A stretch of 64,000 bases of DNA from Leptoclinus maculatus (lineage: Eukaryota; Chordata; Actinopteri; Perciformes; Stichaeidae), in assembly GCA_032191485.1 (NCBI GenBank), contig JAVDOI010000179.1, forward strand, positions 62,001 to 126,000, given 5' to 3'. The notes under the pieces were generated by a model that had not been told where the DNA came from, made no database searches, and was given only the letters and a program-made list of their open reading frames with translations. The first letter of the stretch is position 1. Each line of letters begins with the position of its first letter. The translations under genes and the position numbers were made by a program. Below, in pieces: positions 1 to 14,285 of the stretch.

Positions 1-1698
1 AAGAAAATGAATGTGCGTTAATGCGCTTCAGTGTTTGGAACATAACAGACTGTCGGTTTACTGGGATGGGGTTCAACTCCCTGCAGTGTCCTGCTGATTG
101 TATTTGGACTTGCATGAAAGTTAACAGAACAGTAGTTTAATTTGCTTTAACTTGAACACTTTAATCTAACACTGTTTTCATTTTAAGCTCTTCTGTAACT
201 TTAGATTGTAGTGTGAAGCATTCATTGTAACATTTAACCTGATTATCATGTAGAAGCTCTGGACAGATCATTTATACTAATGCCCTCTGACATGGTTTGA
301 GAACCACTGTTATCTAACTTTTGCTCTCCAAGCGTCTTAGTTTGCACGTATTTAGATCAGAGAAGTCTTTTTCTCATGGTGTGCTCACAAACCCTTTTAA
401 TAAGTTCAGTGTTTGGACCGCTGTAATTATCGAATCCTGCTTACGTCCGTGCTTATCAGTAGGTGGCGCTATGACTATGTGTTAATATTGGCATGCAGAA
501 GTCCTAAAGTCATGACAGTCAACAAGCATGTCAAGTTAGGGACAGTTTTGACAAAGTGCAGTCGAGTTACAACAGCTTGATGGATGATGGTGAACCATCT
601 AAAATGACTGCCACACCATATCCACGTCGTTCGATGAAACCTAAAGCTGTTAGTAACTTTTAATCACTAAGGTCTTTAGATTGTTCTGACCAAATTCTAA
701 GTTGATCTGATTAATTCCCTAGGAGGAGTTCGTTAAAGTAAAGCACCTGGAAATTGCCAAAAAAACACAGGAAATTCATACAAAATTAAAAATTGCTGAC
801 TTCCGGTTGGGTTTAGGGCATGGCCCCAAGAGACTTTTATTTAAGTCCATATGTGATACATGTTCCTACCAAATTTTATACATCTAGGTCAAACATACTG
901 CGAGGGCTGCTTCGTTGAAATTTTGTAGGGGGCGCTATTGAGCCGATTTGCCACTCTGAAGCATTAAAATCACATCAGATAACTACATTCAGGATTTTAA
1001 ATGTGTGTGACAAGTTTGGTTATGTTATGAGCATTTTTAGCCCCTCAAAAACACCTTAATGTTTCATGGCGAAGAATGCGTCGCCACGGCGACGGCTTTT
1101 CACGAAACAACAAGCTTTGAGTAACTTTTCATCACAAAGGTCTTTAGATTGTTCTGACCAAATTCGAAGTTGATTCAATTATTTCCCTAGGAGGAGTTCG
1201 TTAAAGTGCAGCGCCTGGAAATGACAGAAACGACACTAGAAATTCATAAAGAATTCAAAATGGCTGACTTCCGGTTGGGTTTAGAGCATGGTCCCAAGAG
1301 ACTTTATTTTAAGTCCACATGTGATACATGTGCCTACCAAAGTTTATACATCTAGGTCAAACATACTGCGAGGGCTGCTTCTTTGAAATTTTGTAGGGGG
1401 CGCTATTGAGCCAATTTGCCACTCTGAAGCATTAAAACCATATTTTGTAACTACATTTTGGGCTTTAAATGTGAATGCCAAGTTTGTTTATGTTTCGAGC
1501 ATTTTTAGCCTCTCAAAATTGCCTTCGTTTTTCACGGCGAAGACTGCGTCGCCACGGCAACGGCGTTCGACGAAACATCAAAAGCTTCATGAACTGGCAT
1601 TATGAACTTCTTACATTTGTGTGGAACTAATTTGATGTTGATCTGATTTACCTGCTAAGAGAAACAAGCCAAAGTATAAAGACTTTAACTTACTGTTA

Positions 1699-1712
1699 CC
1701 AGTAGGTGGCGC
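1699..1712 (+). promoter_or_regulatory. CTCF-like core motif, type a (one per unit)
   Basis: CCAGTAGGTGGCGC fits the published CTCF core CCASYAGRKGGCRS at all 14 positions. The same 14-mer is present in all eight units at the positions given under each copy, always on the plus strand. Only the sequence match is seen; binding is inferred. A third site per unit (TCAGTAGGTGGCGC, 458-471 in copy 0) has one mismatch. Confidence 0.5.
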
Positions 1713-2005
1713 TATGACTATGATTAAAAATTGGCCTGCAGATGTCTTCAAGACTGGAGTCTAATCAAACAAGTGAAATATGGTAAAGATCTGATGATGT
1801 GGAGTCGAGTTACATCAGTTTATTCGTTCATGGCGAAGGATCGAAATTGGCCGAGCCGCCACGTCGCCGCCCTTCGACAACTTCTTACAATCTTTTCAAT
1901 GAAGCATTATCAAGGTCTTCAGGCTTTTCTGACAAAACTTTAGAGGGATCTGAATAATCTGTGAGGAGCAGGATGTCAAAGAACACAACGTACAACTTCC
2001 GGTTG

Positions 2006-2019
2006 CCACTAGGTGGCGC
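2006..2019 (+). promoter_or_regulatory. CTCF-like core motif, type b (one per unit)
   Basis: CCACTAGGTGGCGC also fits the CTCF core at all 14 positions. It lies about 307 bp downstream of type a in every copy, on the same strand. Binding in the animal is not shown by sequence. Confidence 0.5.
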
Positions 2020-2610
2020 TATTTTTATGATTCTAAATTCTCATATAGATGTGTTCCGGGTCAGGGTCTTATGACATATGAAAAATGTGGAGCAGATTAG
2101 ACAATGTACGGCCAAGTTACAACAACTTCCTGTTTGGCGGCGAATGGTGTATCTTTGACGCCACGCCACGGTTACATCGTTCGATAACTTTTTGATCTTT
2201 GAGTAACATTTCACTGCCAAGGTCTCAAGAGCATACTGACCAAATCTGCAGTTGATCGGGTTAAATCTCTAGGAGGAGTTCATTACAGTATGACGCCTTG
2301 AAACGGTCCAAAAACGTCATAAAATTCAAAATGGCCGACTTCCTGTTTGGTTTAGTGAAAAGTTCCAAGAGGATTTTTTGTACGTCCCATCAACTTCCAC
2401 ATACCTACCAAATTTCATACAGCTAGGTGAAACCTGGTGTTGGGGCTACTCAATAGGGGGCGCTAGCGAGCCAATATTTCATACCGCGGCTGGACACCCC
2501 AATCAGAATGCAATTTTCGAAAATTCTGGCTTGCGTGCAAAATTTCACAACTTTTCCAGTATCCCAAGCTCCTCCTTTTTGCGTTTAAACTTGTAGCATA
2601 ATAATAATAA

Positions 2611-5460
2611 TTAAAGCTGCAAGCAGCATTGGCGGGCCCTCGCAACTTCACGCACGTCGAGGGTACTGGCAGGACTCTGGTTGACGCGGCCATGCGTCTC
2701 TGTGACCGTCACACACTGCGTGCACGAGTTGGATGATGTTTCCCGCGTCGACCAGCAGCGTAGCAAGATCATGTTGCCAGGTCTCAAGCCTCAAATGTTT
2801 TGAGTGTACCACCGATACAATCATGAATGTAAGCCTGTTGAGATCATTAAGAAAATGAATGTGCGTTAATGCGCTTCAGTGTTTGGAACATAACAGACTG
2901 TCGGTTTACTGGGATGGGGTTCAACTCCCTGCAGTGTCCTGCTGATTGTATTTGGACTTGCATGAAAGTTAACAGAACAGTAGCGTCATTTGCTTTTACT
3001 TGAACACTTTAATCTAACACTGTTTTCATTTTAAGCTCTTCTGTAACTTTAGACTGTAGTGTGAAGCATTCATTGTAACATTTAACCTGATTATCATGTA
3101 GAAGCTCTGGACAGATCATTTATACTAATGCCCACTGACATGGTTTGAGAACCACTGTTATCTAACTTTTGCTCTCCAAGCATCTCAGTATGCACGTATT
3201 TAGATCAGAGAAGTCTTTTTCTCATGGTGTGCGCTCACAAACCCTTTTAATAAGTTCAGTGTTTGGACCGCTGTAATTATCGAATCCTGCTTACGTCCGT
3301 GCTTATCAGTAGGTGGCGCTATGACTATGTGTTAATATTGGCATGCAGAAGTCCTAAAGTCATGACAGTCAACAAGCATGTCAAGTTAGGGACAGTTTTG
3401 ACAAAGTGCAGTCGAGTTACAACAGCTTGATGGATGATGGTGAACCATCTAAAATGACTGCCACACCATATCCACGTCGTTCGATGAAACCTAAAGCTGT
3501 TAGTAACTTTTAATCACTAAGGTCTTTAGATTGTTCTGACCAAATTCTAAGTTGATCTGATTAATTCCCTAGGAGGAGTTCGTTAAAGTAAAGCACCTGG
3601 AAATTGCCAAAAAAACACAGGAAATTCATACAAAATTCAAAATTTCTGACTTCCGGTTGGGTTTAGGGCATGGCCCCAAGAGACTTTTATTTAAGTCCAT
3701 ATGTGATACATGTTCCTACCAAATTTTATACATCTAGGTCAAACATACTGCGAGGGCTGCTTCGTTGAAATTTTGTAGGGGGCGCTATTGAGCCGATTTG
3801 CCACTCTGAAGCATTATAATCACATCAGATAACTACATTCAGGATTTTAAATGTGTGTGAGAAGTTTGGTTATGTTATGAGCATTTTTAGCCCCTCAAAA
3901 ACACCTTAATGTTTCATGGCGAAGAATGCGTCGCCACGGCGACGGCTTTTCACGAAACAACAAGCTTTGAGTAACTTTTCATCACAAAGGTCTTTAGATT
4001 GTTCTGACCAAATTTGAAGTTGATTCAATTATTTCCCTAGGAGGAGTTCGTTAAAGTGCAGCGCCTGGAAATGACAGAAACGACACTAGAAATTCATAAA
4101 CAATTCAAAATGGCTGACTTCCGGTTGGGTTTAGAGCATGGTCCCAAGAGACTTTATTTTAAGTCCACATGTGATACATGTGCCTACCAAAGTTTATACA
4201 TCTAGGTCAAACATACTGCGAGGGCTGCTTCTTTGAAATTTTGTAGGGGGCGCTATTGAGCCAATTTGCCACTCTGAAGCATAAAAACCATATTTTGTAA
4301 CTACATTTTGGGCTTTAAATGTGAATGCCAAGTTTGATTATGTTTCGAGCATTTTTAGCCTCTCAAAATTGCCTTCGTTTTTCACGGCGAAGACTGCGTC
4401 GCCACGGCAACGGCGTTCGACGAAACATCAAAAGCGTCATGAACTGGCATTATGAACTTCTTACATTTGTGTGGAACTAATTTGATGTTGATCTGATTTA
4501 CCTGCTAAGAGAAACAAGCCAAAGTATAAAGACTTTAACTTACTGTTACCAGTAGGTGGCGCTATGACTATGATTAAAAATTGGCCTGCAGATGTCTTCA
4601 GGACTGGAGTCTAATCAAACAAGTGAAATCTGGTAAAGATCTGATGATGTGGAGTCGAGTTACATCAGTTTATTCGTTCATGGCGAAGGATCGAAATTGG
4701 CCGAGCCGCCACGTCGCCGCCCTTCGACAACATCTTACAATCTTTTCAATGAAGCATTATCAAGGTCTTCAGGCTTTTCTGACAAAACTTTAGAGGGATC
4801 TGAATAATCTGTGAGGAGCAGGATGTCAAAGAACACAACGTACAACTTCCGGTTGCCACTAGGTGGCGCTATTACTATGATTCTAAATTCTCATATAGAT
4901 GTGTTCCGGGTCAGGGTCTTATGACATATGAAAAATGTGGAGCAGATTAGACAATGTACGGCCAAGTTACAACAACTTCCTGTTTTGCGGCGAATGGTGT
5001 ATCTTTGACGCCACGCCACGGTTACATCGTTCGATAACTTTTTGATCTTTGAGTAACATTTCACTGCCAAGGTCTCAAGAGCATACTGACCAAATCTGCA
5101 GTTGATCGGGTTAAATCTCTAGGAGGAGTTCATTACAGTATGACGCCTTGAAACGGTCCAAAAACGTCATAAAATTCAAAATGGCCGACTTCCTGTTTGG
5201 TTTAGTGAAAAGTTCCAAGAGGATTTTTTGTACGTCCCATCAAGTTCCACATACCTACCAAATTTCATACAGCTAGGTGAAACCTGGTGTTGGGGCTACT
5301 CAATAGGGGGCGCTAGCGAGCCAATATTTCATACCGCGGCTGGACACCCCAATCAGAATGCAATTTTCAAAAATTCTGGCTTGCGTGCAAAATTTCACAA
5401 CTTTTCCAGTATCCCAAGCTCCTCCTTTTTGCGTTTAAACTTGTAGCATAATAATAATAA
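2611..5460 (+). repeat. Array 1 copy 1
   Basis: A complete 2850-bp unit. CTCF-core matches lie at 4549-4562 and 4856-4869. The join carries no hairpin module. Confidence 0.9.
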
Positions 5461-8297
5461 TTAAAGCTGCAAGCAGCATTGGCGGGCCCTCGCAACTTCA
5501 CGCACGTCGAGGGTACTGGCAGGACTCTGGTTGAAGCGGCCATGCGTCTCTGTGACCGTCACACACTGCGTGCACGAGTTGGATGATGTTTCCCGCGTCG
5601 ACCAGCAGCGTAGCAAGATCATGTTGCCAGGTCTCAAGCCTCAAATGTTTTGAGTGTACCACCGATACAATCATGAATGTAAGCCTGTTGAGATCATTAA
5701 GAAAATGAATGTGCGTGAATGCGCTTCAGTGTTTGGAACATAACAGACTGTCGGTTTACTGGGATGGGGTTCAACTCCCTGCAGTGTCCTGCTGATTGTA
5801 TTTGGACTTGCATGAAAGTTAACAGAACAGTAGCGTCATTTGCTTTTACTTGAACACTTTAATCTAACACTGTTTTCATTTTAAGCTCTTCTGTAACTTT
5901 AGACTGTAGTGTGAAGCATTCATTGTAACATTTAACCTGATTATCATGTAGAAGCTCTGGACAGATCATTTATACTAATGCCCACTGACATGGTTTGAGA
6001 ACCACTGTTATCTAACTTTTGCTCTCCAAGCATCTTAGTTTGCACGTATTTAGATCAGAGAAGTCTTTTTCTCATGGTGTGCGCTCACAAACCCTTTTAA
6101 TAAGTTCAGTGTTTGGACCGCTGTAATTATCGAATCCTGCTTACGTCCGTGCTTATCAGTAGGTGGCGCTATGACTATGTGTTAATATTGGCATGCAGAA
6201 GTCCTAAAGTCATGACAGTCAACAAGCATGTCAAGTTAGGGACAGTTTTGACAAAGTGCAGTCGAGTTACAACAGCTTGATGGATGATGGTGAACCATCT
6301 AAAATGACTGCCACACCATATCCACGTCGTTCGATGAAACCTAAAGCTGTTAGTAACTTTTAATCACTAAGGTCTTTAGATTGTTCTGACCAAATTCTAA
6401 GTTGATCTGATTAATTCCCTAGGAGGAGTTCGTTAAAGTAAAGCACCTGGAAATTGCCAAAAAAACACAGAAAATTCATACAAAATTCAAAATTTCTGAC
6501 TTCCGGTTGGGTTTAGTGCATGGCCCCAAGAGACTTTTATTTAAGTCCATATGTGATACATGTTCCTACCAAATTTTATACATCTAGGTCAAACATACTG
6601 CGAGGGCTGCTTCGTTGAAATTTTGTAGGGGGCGCTATTGAGCCGATTTGCCACTCTGAAGCATTATAATCACATCAGATAACTACATTCAGGATTTTAA
6701 ATGTGTGTGAGAAGTTTGGTTATGTTATGAGCATTTTTAGCCCCTCAAAAACACCTTAATGTTTCATGGCGAAGAATGCGTCGCCACGGCGACGGCTTTT
6801 CACGAAACAACAAGCTTTGAGTAACTTTTCATCACAAAGGTCTTTAGATTGTTCTGACCAGATTTGAAGTTGATTCAATTATTTCCCTAGGAGGAGTTCG
6901 TTAAAGTGCAGCGCCTGGAAATGACAAAAACGACACTAGAAATTCATAAACAATTCAAAATGGCTGACTTCCGGTTGGGTTTAGGGCATGGCCCCAAGAG
7001 ACTTTATTTTAAGTCCACATGTGATACATGTGCCTACCAAGTTCTGTAAATATTTGTGAAACGTACTGCGAGGGCTGCTTCTTTGAAATTTTGTAGGGGG
7101 CGCTATTGAGCCAATTTGCCACTCTGAAGCATAAAAACCATATTTTGTAACTACATTTTGGGCTTTAAATGTGAATGCCAAGTTTGATTATGTTTCGAGC
7201 ATTTTTAGCCTCTCAAAATTGCCTTCGTTTTTCACGGCGAAGACTGCGTCGCCACGGCAACGGCGTTCGACGAAACATCAAAAGCGTCATGAACTGGCAT
7301 TATGAACTTCTTACATTTGTGTGGAACTAATTTGATGTTGATCTGATTTACCTGCTAAGAGAAACAAGCCAAAGTATAAAGACTTTAACTTACTGTTACC
7401 AGTAGGTGGCGCTATGACTATGATTAAAAATTGACCTGCGGATGTCTTCAGGACTGGAGTCTAATCAAACAAGTGAAATATGGTAAAGATCTGATGATGT
7501 GGAGTCGAGTTACATCAGTTTATTCGTTCATGGCGAAGGATCGAAATTGGCCGAGCCGCCACGTCGCCGCCCTTCGACAACATCTTACAATCTTTTCAAT
7601 GAAGCATTATCAAGGTCTTCAGGCTTTTCTGACAAAACTTTAGAGGGATCTGAATAATCTGTGAGGAGCAGGATGTCAAAGAACACAACGTACAACTTCC
7701 GGTTGCCACTAGGTGGCGCTATTTTTATGATTCTAAATTCTCATATAGATGTGTTCCGGGTCAGGGTCTTATGACATATGAAAAATGTGGAGCAGATTAG
7801 ACAATGTACGGCCAAGTTACAACAACTTCCTGTTTGTCGGCGAATGGTGTATCTTTGACGCCACGCCACGGTTACATCGTTCGATAACTTTTTGATCTTT
7901 GAGTAACATTTCACTGCCAAGGTCTCAAGAACATACTGACCAAATCTGCAGTTGATCGGGTTAAATCTCTAGGAGGAGTTCATTACAGTATGACGCCTTG
8001 AAACGGTCCAAAAACGTCATAAAATTCAAAATGGCCGACTTCCTGTTTGGTTTAGTGAAAAGTTCCAAGAGGATTTTTTGTACGTCCCATCAAGTTCCAC
8101 ATACCTACCAAATTTCATACAGCTAGGTGAAACCTGGTGTTGGGGCTACTCAATAGGGGGCGCTAGCGAGCCAATATTTCATACCGCGGCTGGACACCCC
8201 AATCAGAATGCAATTTTCAAAAATTCTGGCTTGCGTGCAAAATTTCACAACTTTTCCAGTATCCCAAGCTCCTCCTTTTTGCGTTTAAACTTGTAGC

Positions 8298-8341
<44 letters not shown>

Positions 8342-8466
8342 CATTACAAATACAATAGGTCCTCGTACCGACTACGTCGGAGCTCGGGCCCTAATAATAA
8401 TAATAATAATAAACATTACAAATACAATAGGTCCTCGTACCGACTACGTCGGAGCTCGGGCCCTAA
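5461..8466 (+). repeat. Array 1 copy 2
   Basis: About 3006 bp; the extra length is a long TAA run plus two hairpin modules at about 8339-8393 and 8411-8464. CTCF-core matches lie at 7399-7412 and 7706-7719. A variant segment near 7040 (AAGTTCTGTAAAT) is shared with copy 4 but not with the neighbouring copies. Confidence 0.9.
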
Positions 8467-11313
8467 TTAAAGCTGCAAGCAGCATTGGCGGGCCCTCGCA
8501 ACTTCACGCACGTCGAGGGTACTGGCAGGACTCTGGTTGACGCGGCCATGCGTCTCTGTCACCGTCACACACCGCGTGCACGAGTTGGATGATGTTTCCC
8601 GCGGCGACCAGCAGCGTAGCAAGATCACGTTGCCAGGTCTCAAGCCTCAAATGTTTTGAGTGTACCACCGATACAATCATGAATGTAAGCCTGTTGAGAT
8701 CATGAAGAAAATGAATGTGCGTTAATGCGCTTCAGTGTTTGTAACATAACAGACTGTCGGTTTACTGGGATGGGGTTCAACTCCCTGCAGTGTCCTGCTG
8801 ATTGTATTTGGACTTGCATGAAAGTTAACAGAACAGTAGTGTCATTTGCTTTTACTTGAACACTTTAATCTAACACTGTTTTCATTGTAAGCTCTTCTGT
8901 AACTTTAGATTGTAGTGTGAAGCATTCATTGTAACATTTAACCTGATTCTCATGTAGAAGCTCTGGACAGATCATTTATACTAATGCCCACTGACATGGT
9001 TTGAGAACCACTGTTATCTAACTTTTGTTCTTCAAGCATCTCAGTATGCACATATTTAGATCAGGAGTCTTTTTCTCATGGTGTGACCACAAACCCTTTT
9101 TAATAAATTCAGTGTTTGGACCGCAGTAATTATCGAATCCTGCTTACGTCCGTGCTTATCAGTAGGTGGCGCTATGACTATGTGTTAATATTGGCATGCA
9201 GAAGTCCTAAAGTCATGACAGTCAACAAGCATGTCAAGTTAGGGACAGTTTTGACAAAGTACAGTCGAGTTACAACAGCTTGATGGATGATGGTGAACCA
9301 TCTAAAATGACTGCCACACCATATCCACGTCGTTCGATGAAACCTAAAGCTGTTAGTAACTTTTAATCACTAAGGTCTTTAGATTGTTCTGACCAAATTC
9401 TAAGTTGATCTGATTAATTCCCTAGGAGGAGTTCGTTAAAGTAAAGCACCTGGAAATTGCCAAAAAAACACAGGAAATTCATACAAAATTAAAGATTGCT
9501 GACTTCCGGTTGGGTTTAGGGCATGGCCCCAAGAGACTTTTATTTAAGTCCATATGTGATACATGTTCCTACCAAATTTTATACATCTAGGTCAAACATA
9601 CTGCGAGGGCTGCTTCTTTGAAATTTCGTAGGGGGCGCTATTCAGCCAATTTGCCACTCTGAAGCATTAAAAACACATCAGACAACTACATTAACGATTT
9701 TCAATGTGTGTGACAAGTTTGGTTATGTTATGAGCATTTCTAGCCCCTCAAAAACACCTTAATTTTTCATGGCGAAGAATGCGTCGCCACGGCGACGGCT
9801 TTTCACGAAACAACTAGCTTTGAGGAACTTTTCATCACAAAGGTCTTTAGATTGTTCTGACCAAATTTGACGTTGATTCGATTATTTCTCTAGGAGGAGT
9901 TCGTTAAAGTGCAGCGCCTGGAAATGACAAAAACGACACTAGAAATTCATAAACAATTCAAAATGGCTGACTTCCGGTTCGGTTTAGAGCATGGTCCCAA
10001 GAGACTTTATTTTAAGTCCACATGTGATACATGTGCCTACCAAATTTCATACATCTAGGTCAAACATACTGCGAGGGCTGCTTCTTTGAAATTTTGTAGG
10101 GGGCGCTATTGAGCCAATTTGCCACTCTGAAGCATTAAAACCATATTTTGTAACTACATTTTGGGCTTTAAATGTGAATGCCAAGTTTGATTATGTTTCG
10201 AGCATTTTTAGCCTCTCAAAATTGCCTTCGTTTTTCACGGCGAAGACTGCGTCGCCACGGCAACGGCGTTCGACGAAACATCAAAAGCATCATGAACTGG
10301 CATTATGAACTTCTTACATTTGTGTGGAACTAATTTGATGTTGATCTGATTTACCTGCTAAGAGAAACAAGCCAAAGTATAAAGACTTTAACTTACTGTT
10401 ACCAGTAGGTGGCGCTATGACTATGATTAAAAATTGGCCTGCAGATGTCTTCAGGACTGGAGTCTAATCAAACAAGTGAAATATGGTAAAGATCTGATGA
10501 TGTGGAGTCGAGTTACATCAGTTTATTCGTTCATGGCGAAGGATCGAAATTGGCCGAGCCGCCACGTCGCCGCCCTTCGACAACATCTTACAATCTTTTC
10601 AATGAAGCATTATCAAGGTCTTCAGGCTTTTCTGACAAAACTTTAGAGGGATCTGAATAATCTGTGAGGAGCAGGATGTCAAAGAACACAACGTACAACT
10701 TCCGGTTGCCACTAGGTGGCGCTATTACTATGATTCTAAATTCTCATATAGATGTGTTCCGGGTCAGGGTCTTATGACATATGAAAAATGTGGAGCAGAT
10801 TAGACAATGTACGGCCAAGTTACAACAACTTCCTGTTTGGCGGCGAATGGTGTATCTTTGACGCCACGCCACGGTTACATCATTCGATAACTTTTTGATC
10901 TTTGAGTAACATTTCACTGCCAAGGTCTCAAGAGCATACTGACCAAATCTGCAGTTGATCGGGTTAAATCTCTAGGAGGAGTTCATTACAGTATGACGCC
11001 TTGAAACGGTCCAAAAACGTCATAAAATTCAAAATGGCCGACTTCCTGTTTGGTTTAGTGAAAAGTTCCAAGAGGATTTTTTGTACGTCCCATCAAGTTC
11101 CACATACCTACCAAATTTCATACAGCTAGGTGAAACCTGGTGTTGGGGCTACTCAATAGGGGGCGCTAGCGAGCCAATATTTCATACCGCGGCTGGACAC
11201 CCCAATCAGAATGCAATTTTCAAAAATTCTGGCTTGCGTGCAAAATTTCACAACTTTTCCAGTATCCCAAGCTCCTCCTTTTTGCGTTTAAACTTGTAGC
11301 ATAATAATAATAA
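8467..11313 (+). repeat. Array 1 copy 3
   Basis: About 2847 bp. CTCF-core matches lie at 10402-10415 and 10709-10722. It shares a variant near 9630 (CGCTATTCAGCC) with copy 6. Confidence 0.9.
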
Positions 11314-14285
11314 TTAAAGCTGCAAGCAGCATTGGCGGGCCCTCGCAACTTCACGCACGTCGAGGGTACTGGCAGGACTCTGGTTGACGAGGCCATGCGT
11401 CTCTGTGACCGTCACACACTGCGTGCACGAGTTGGATGATGTTTCCCGCGTCGACCAGCAGCGTAGCAAGATCACATTGCCAGGTCTCAAGCCTCAAATG
11501 TTTTGAGTGTACCTCTGATACAATCATAAATGTAAGCCTGTTGAGATCATTAAGAAAATGAATGTGTGTGAATGCGCTTCAGTGTTTGTAACATAACAGA
11601 CTGTCGGTTTACTGGGATGGGGTTCAACTCCCTGCAGTGTCCTGCTGATTGTATTTGGACTTGCATGAAAGTTAACAGAACAGTAGCGTCATTTGCTTTT
11701 ACTTGAACACTTTAATCTAACACTGTTTTCATTGTAAGCTCTTCTGTAACTTTAGACTGTAGTGTGAAGCATTCATTGTAACATTTAACCTGATTATCAT
11801 GTAGAAGCTCTGGACAGATCATTTATACTAATGCCCACTGACATGGTTTGAGAACCACTGTTATCTAACTTTTGCTCTCCAAGCATCTTAGTTTGCACGT
11901 ATTTAGATCAGAGAAGTCTTTTTCTCATGGTGTGCTCACAAACCCTTTTAATAAGTTCAGTGTTTGGACCGCTGTAATTATCGAATCCTGCTTACGTCCA
12001 TGCTTATCAGTAGGTGGCGCTATGACTATGTGTTAATATTGGCATGCAGAAGTCCTAAAGTCATGACAGTCAACAAGCATGTCAAGTTTGGGACAGTTTT
12101 GACAAAGTGCAGTCGAGTTACAACAGCTTGATGGATGATGGTGAACCATCTAAAATGACTGCCACACCATATCCACGTCGTTCGATGAAACCTAAAGCTG
12201 TTAGTAACTTTTAATCACTAAGGTCTTTAGATTGTTCTGACCAAATTCTAAGTTGATCTGATTAATTCCCTAGGAGGAGTTCGTTAAAGTAAAGCACCTG
12301 GAAATTGCCAAAAAAACACAGGAAATTCATACAAAATTAAAAATTGCTGACTTCCGGTTGGGTTTAGGGCATGGCCCCAAGAGACTTTTATTTAAGTCCA
12401 TATGTGATACATGTTCCTACTAAATTTTATACATCTAGGTCAAACATACTGCGAGGGCTGCTTCGTTGAAATTTTGTAGGGGGCGCTATTGAGCCGATTT
12501 GCCACTCTGAAGCATTAAAATCACACCAGATAACTACATTCAGGATTTTAAATGTGTGTGACAAGTTTGGTTATGTTATGAGCATTTTTAGCCCCTCAAA
12601 AACACCTTAATGTTTCATGGCGAAGAATGCGTCGCCACGGCGACGGCTTTTCACGAAACAACAAGCTTTGAGTAACTTTTCATCACAAAGGTCTTTAGAT
12701 TGTTCTGACCAAATTTGAAGTTGATTCGATTATTTCCCTAGGAGGAGTTCGTTAAAGTGCAGCGCCTGGAAATGACAAAAACGACACTAGAAATTCATAA
12801 ACAATTCAAAATGGCTGACTTCCGGTTGGGTTTAGGGCATGGCCCCAAGAGACTTTATTTTAAGTCCACATGTGATACATGTGCCTACCAAGTTCTGTAA
12901 ATCTATGTGAAACGTACTGCGAGGGCTGCTTCTTTGAAATTTTGTAGGGGGCGCTATTGAGCCAATTTGCCACTCTGAAGCATTAAAACCATATTTTGTA
13001 ACTACATTTTGGGCTTTAAATGTGAATGCCAAGTTTGATTATGTTTCGAGCATTTTTAGCCTCTCAAAATTGCCTTCGTTTTTCACGGCGAAGACTGCGT
13101 CGCCACGGCAACGGCGTTCGACGAAACATCAAAAGCTTCTTGAACTGGCATTATGAACTTCTTACATTTGTGTGGAACTAATTTGATGTTGATCTGATTT
13201 ACCTGCTAAGAGAAACAAGCCAAAGTATAAAGACTTTAACTTACTGTTACCAGTAGGTGGCGCTATGACTATGATTAAAAATTGACCTGTGGATGTCTTC
13301 AAGACTGGAGTCTAATCAAACAAGTGAAATATGGTAAAGATCTGATGATGTGGAGTCGAGTTACATCAATGTATTCGTTCATGGCGAAGGATCGAAATTC
13401 GCCGAGCCGCCACGTCGCCGCCCTTCGACAACTTCTTACAATCTTCTCAATAAAGCATTATCAAGGTCTTAAGGCCTTTCTGACAAAACTTCAGAGGGAT
13501 CTGATTAATCTGTGTGGAACAGGATGTCAAAGCAAAGAACTTACAACTTCCGGTTGCCACTAGGTGGCGCTATTACTATGATTCTAAATTCTCATATAGA
13601 TGTGTTCCGGGTCAGGGTGTTATGACATATGAGAAATTTTGAGCAGATTAGACAATGCACGGCCAAGTTACAACTACTTCCTGTTTCGCGGCGAATGGTG
13701 TATCTTTGACGCCACGCCACGGTTACATCGTTCGATAACTTTTTGATCTTTGAGTAACTTTTCACTGCCAAGGTGTCAAGAGCATACTGACCAAATCTGC
13801 AGTTGATCGGGTTAAATCTCTAGGAGGAGTTCATTACAGTATGACGCCTTGAAACGGTCCAAAAACGTCATAAAAGTCAAAATGGCCGACTTCCTGTTTG
13901 GTTTAGTGAAAAATTCCAAGAGGATTTTTTGTACGTCCCATCAAGTTCCACATACCTGCCAAATTTCATACAGCTAGGTGAAACCTGGTGTTGGGGCTAC
14001 TCAATAGGGGGCGCTATCGAGCCAATATTTTTTATTTTTTTTTGGACACCCCAATCAGAATGCAATTTTCGCAAATTCTGGCGTGCATGCAAAATTTCAC
14101 AACTTTTCCAGTATCCCAAGCTCCTCTTTTGTGCGATCAAAGTGGTAAAATAAGAATAATAATAATAAACAGTACAAATACAATAGGTCCTCGTACCGAC
14201 TACGTCGGAGCTCGGGCCCTAATAATAATAAACATTACAAATACAATAGGTCCTCGTACCGACTACGTCGGAGCTCGGGCCCTAA
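11314..14285 (+). repeat. Array 1 copy 4
   Basis: About 2972 bp with two hairpin modules (about 14167-14222 and 14229-14284). CTCF-core matches lie at 13250-13263 and 13557-13570. A private T-rich replacement near 14025-14042 stands where other copies read CATACCGCGGCT. Confidence 0.9.

Larger units (their letters stand above)
1..2610 (+). repeat. Array 1 copy 0 (left-truncated)
   Basis: This copy lacks about the first 238 bp of the unit; position 1 corresponds to position 2849 of the next copy. CTCF-core matches lie at 1699-1712 and 2006-2019. It ends in a plain (AAT)4 join without a hairpin module. Confidence 0.9.
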
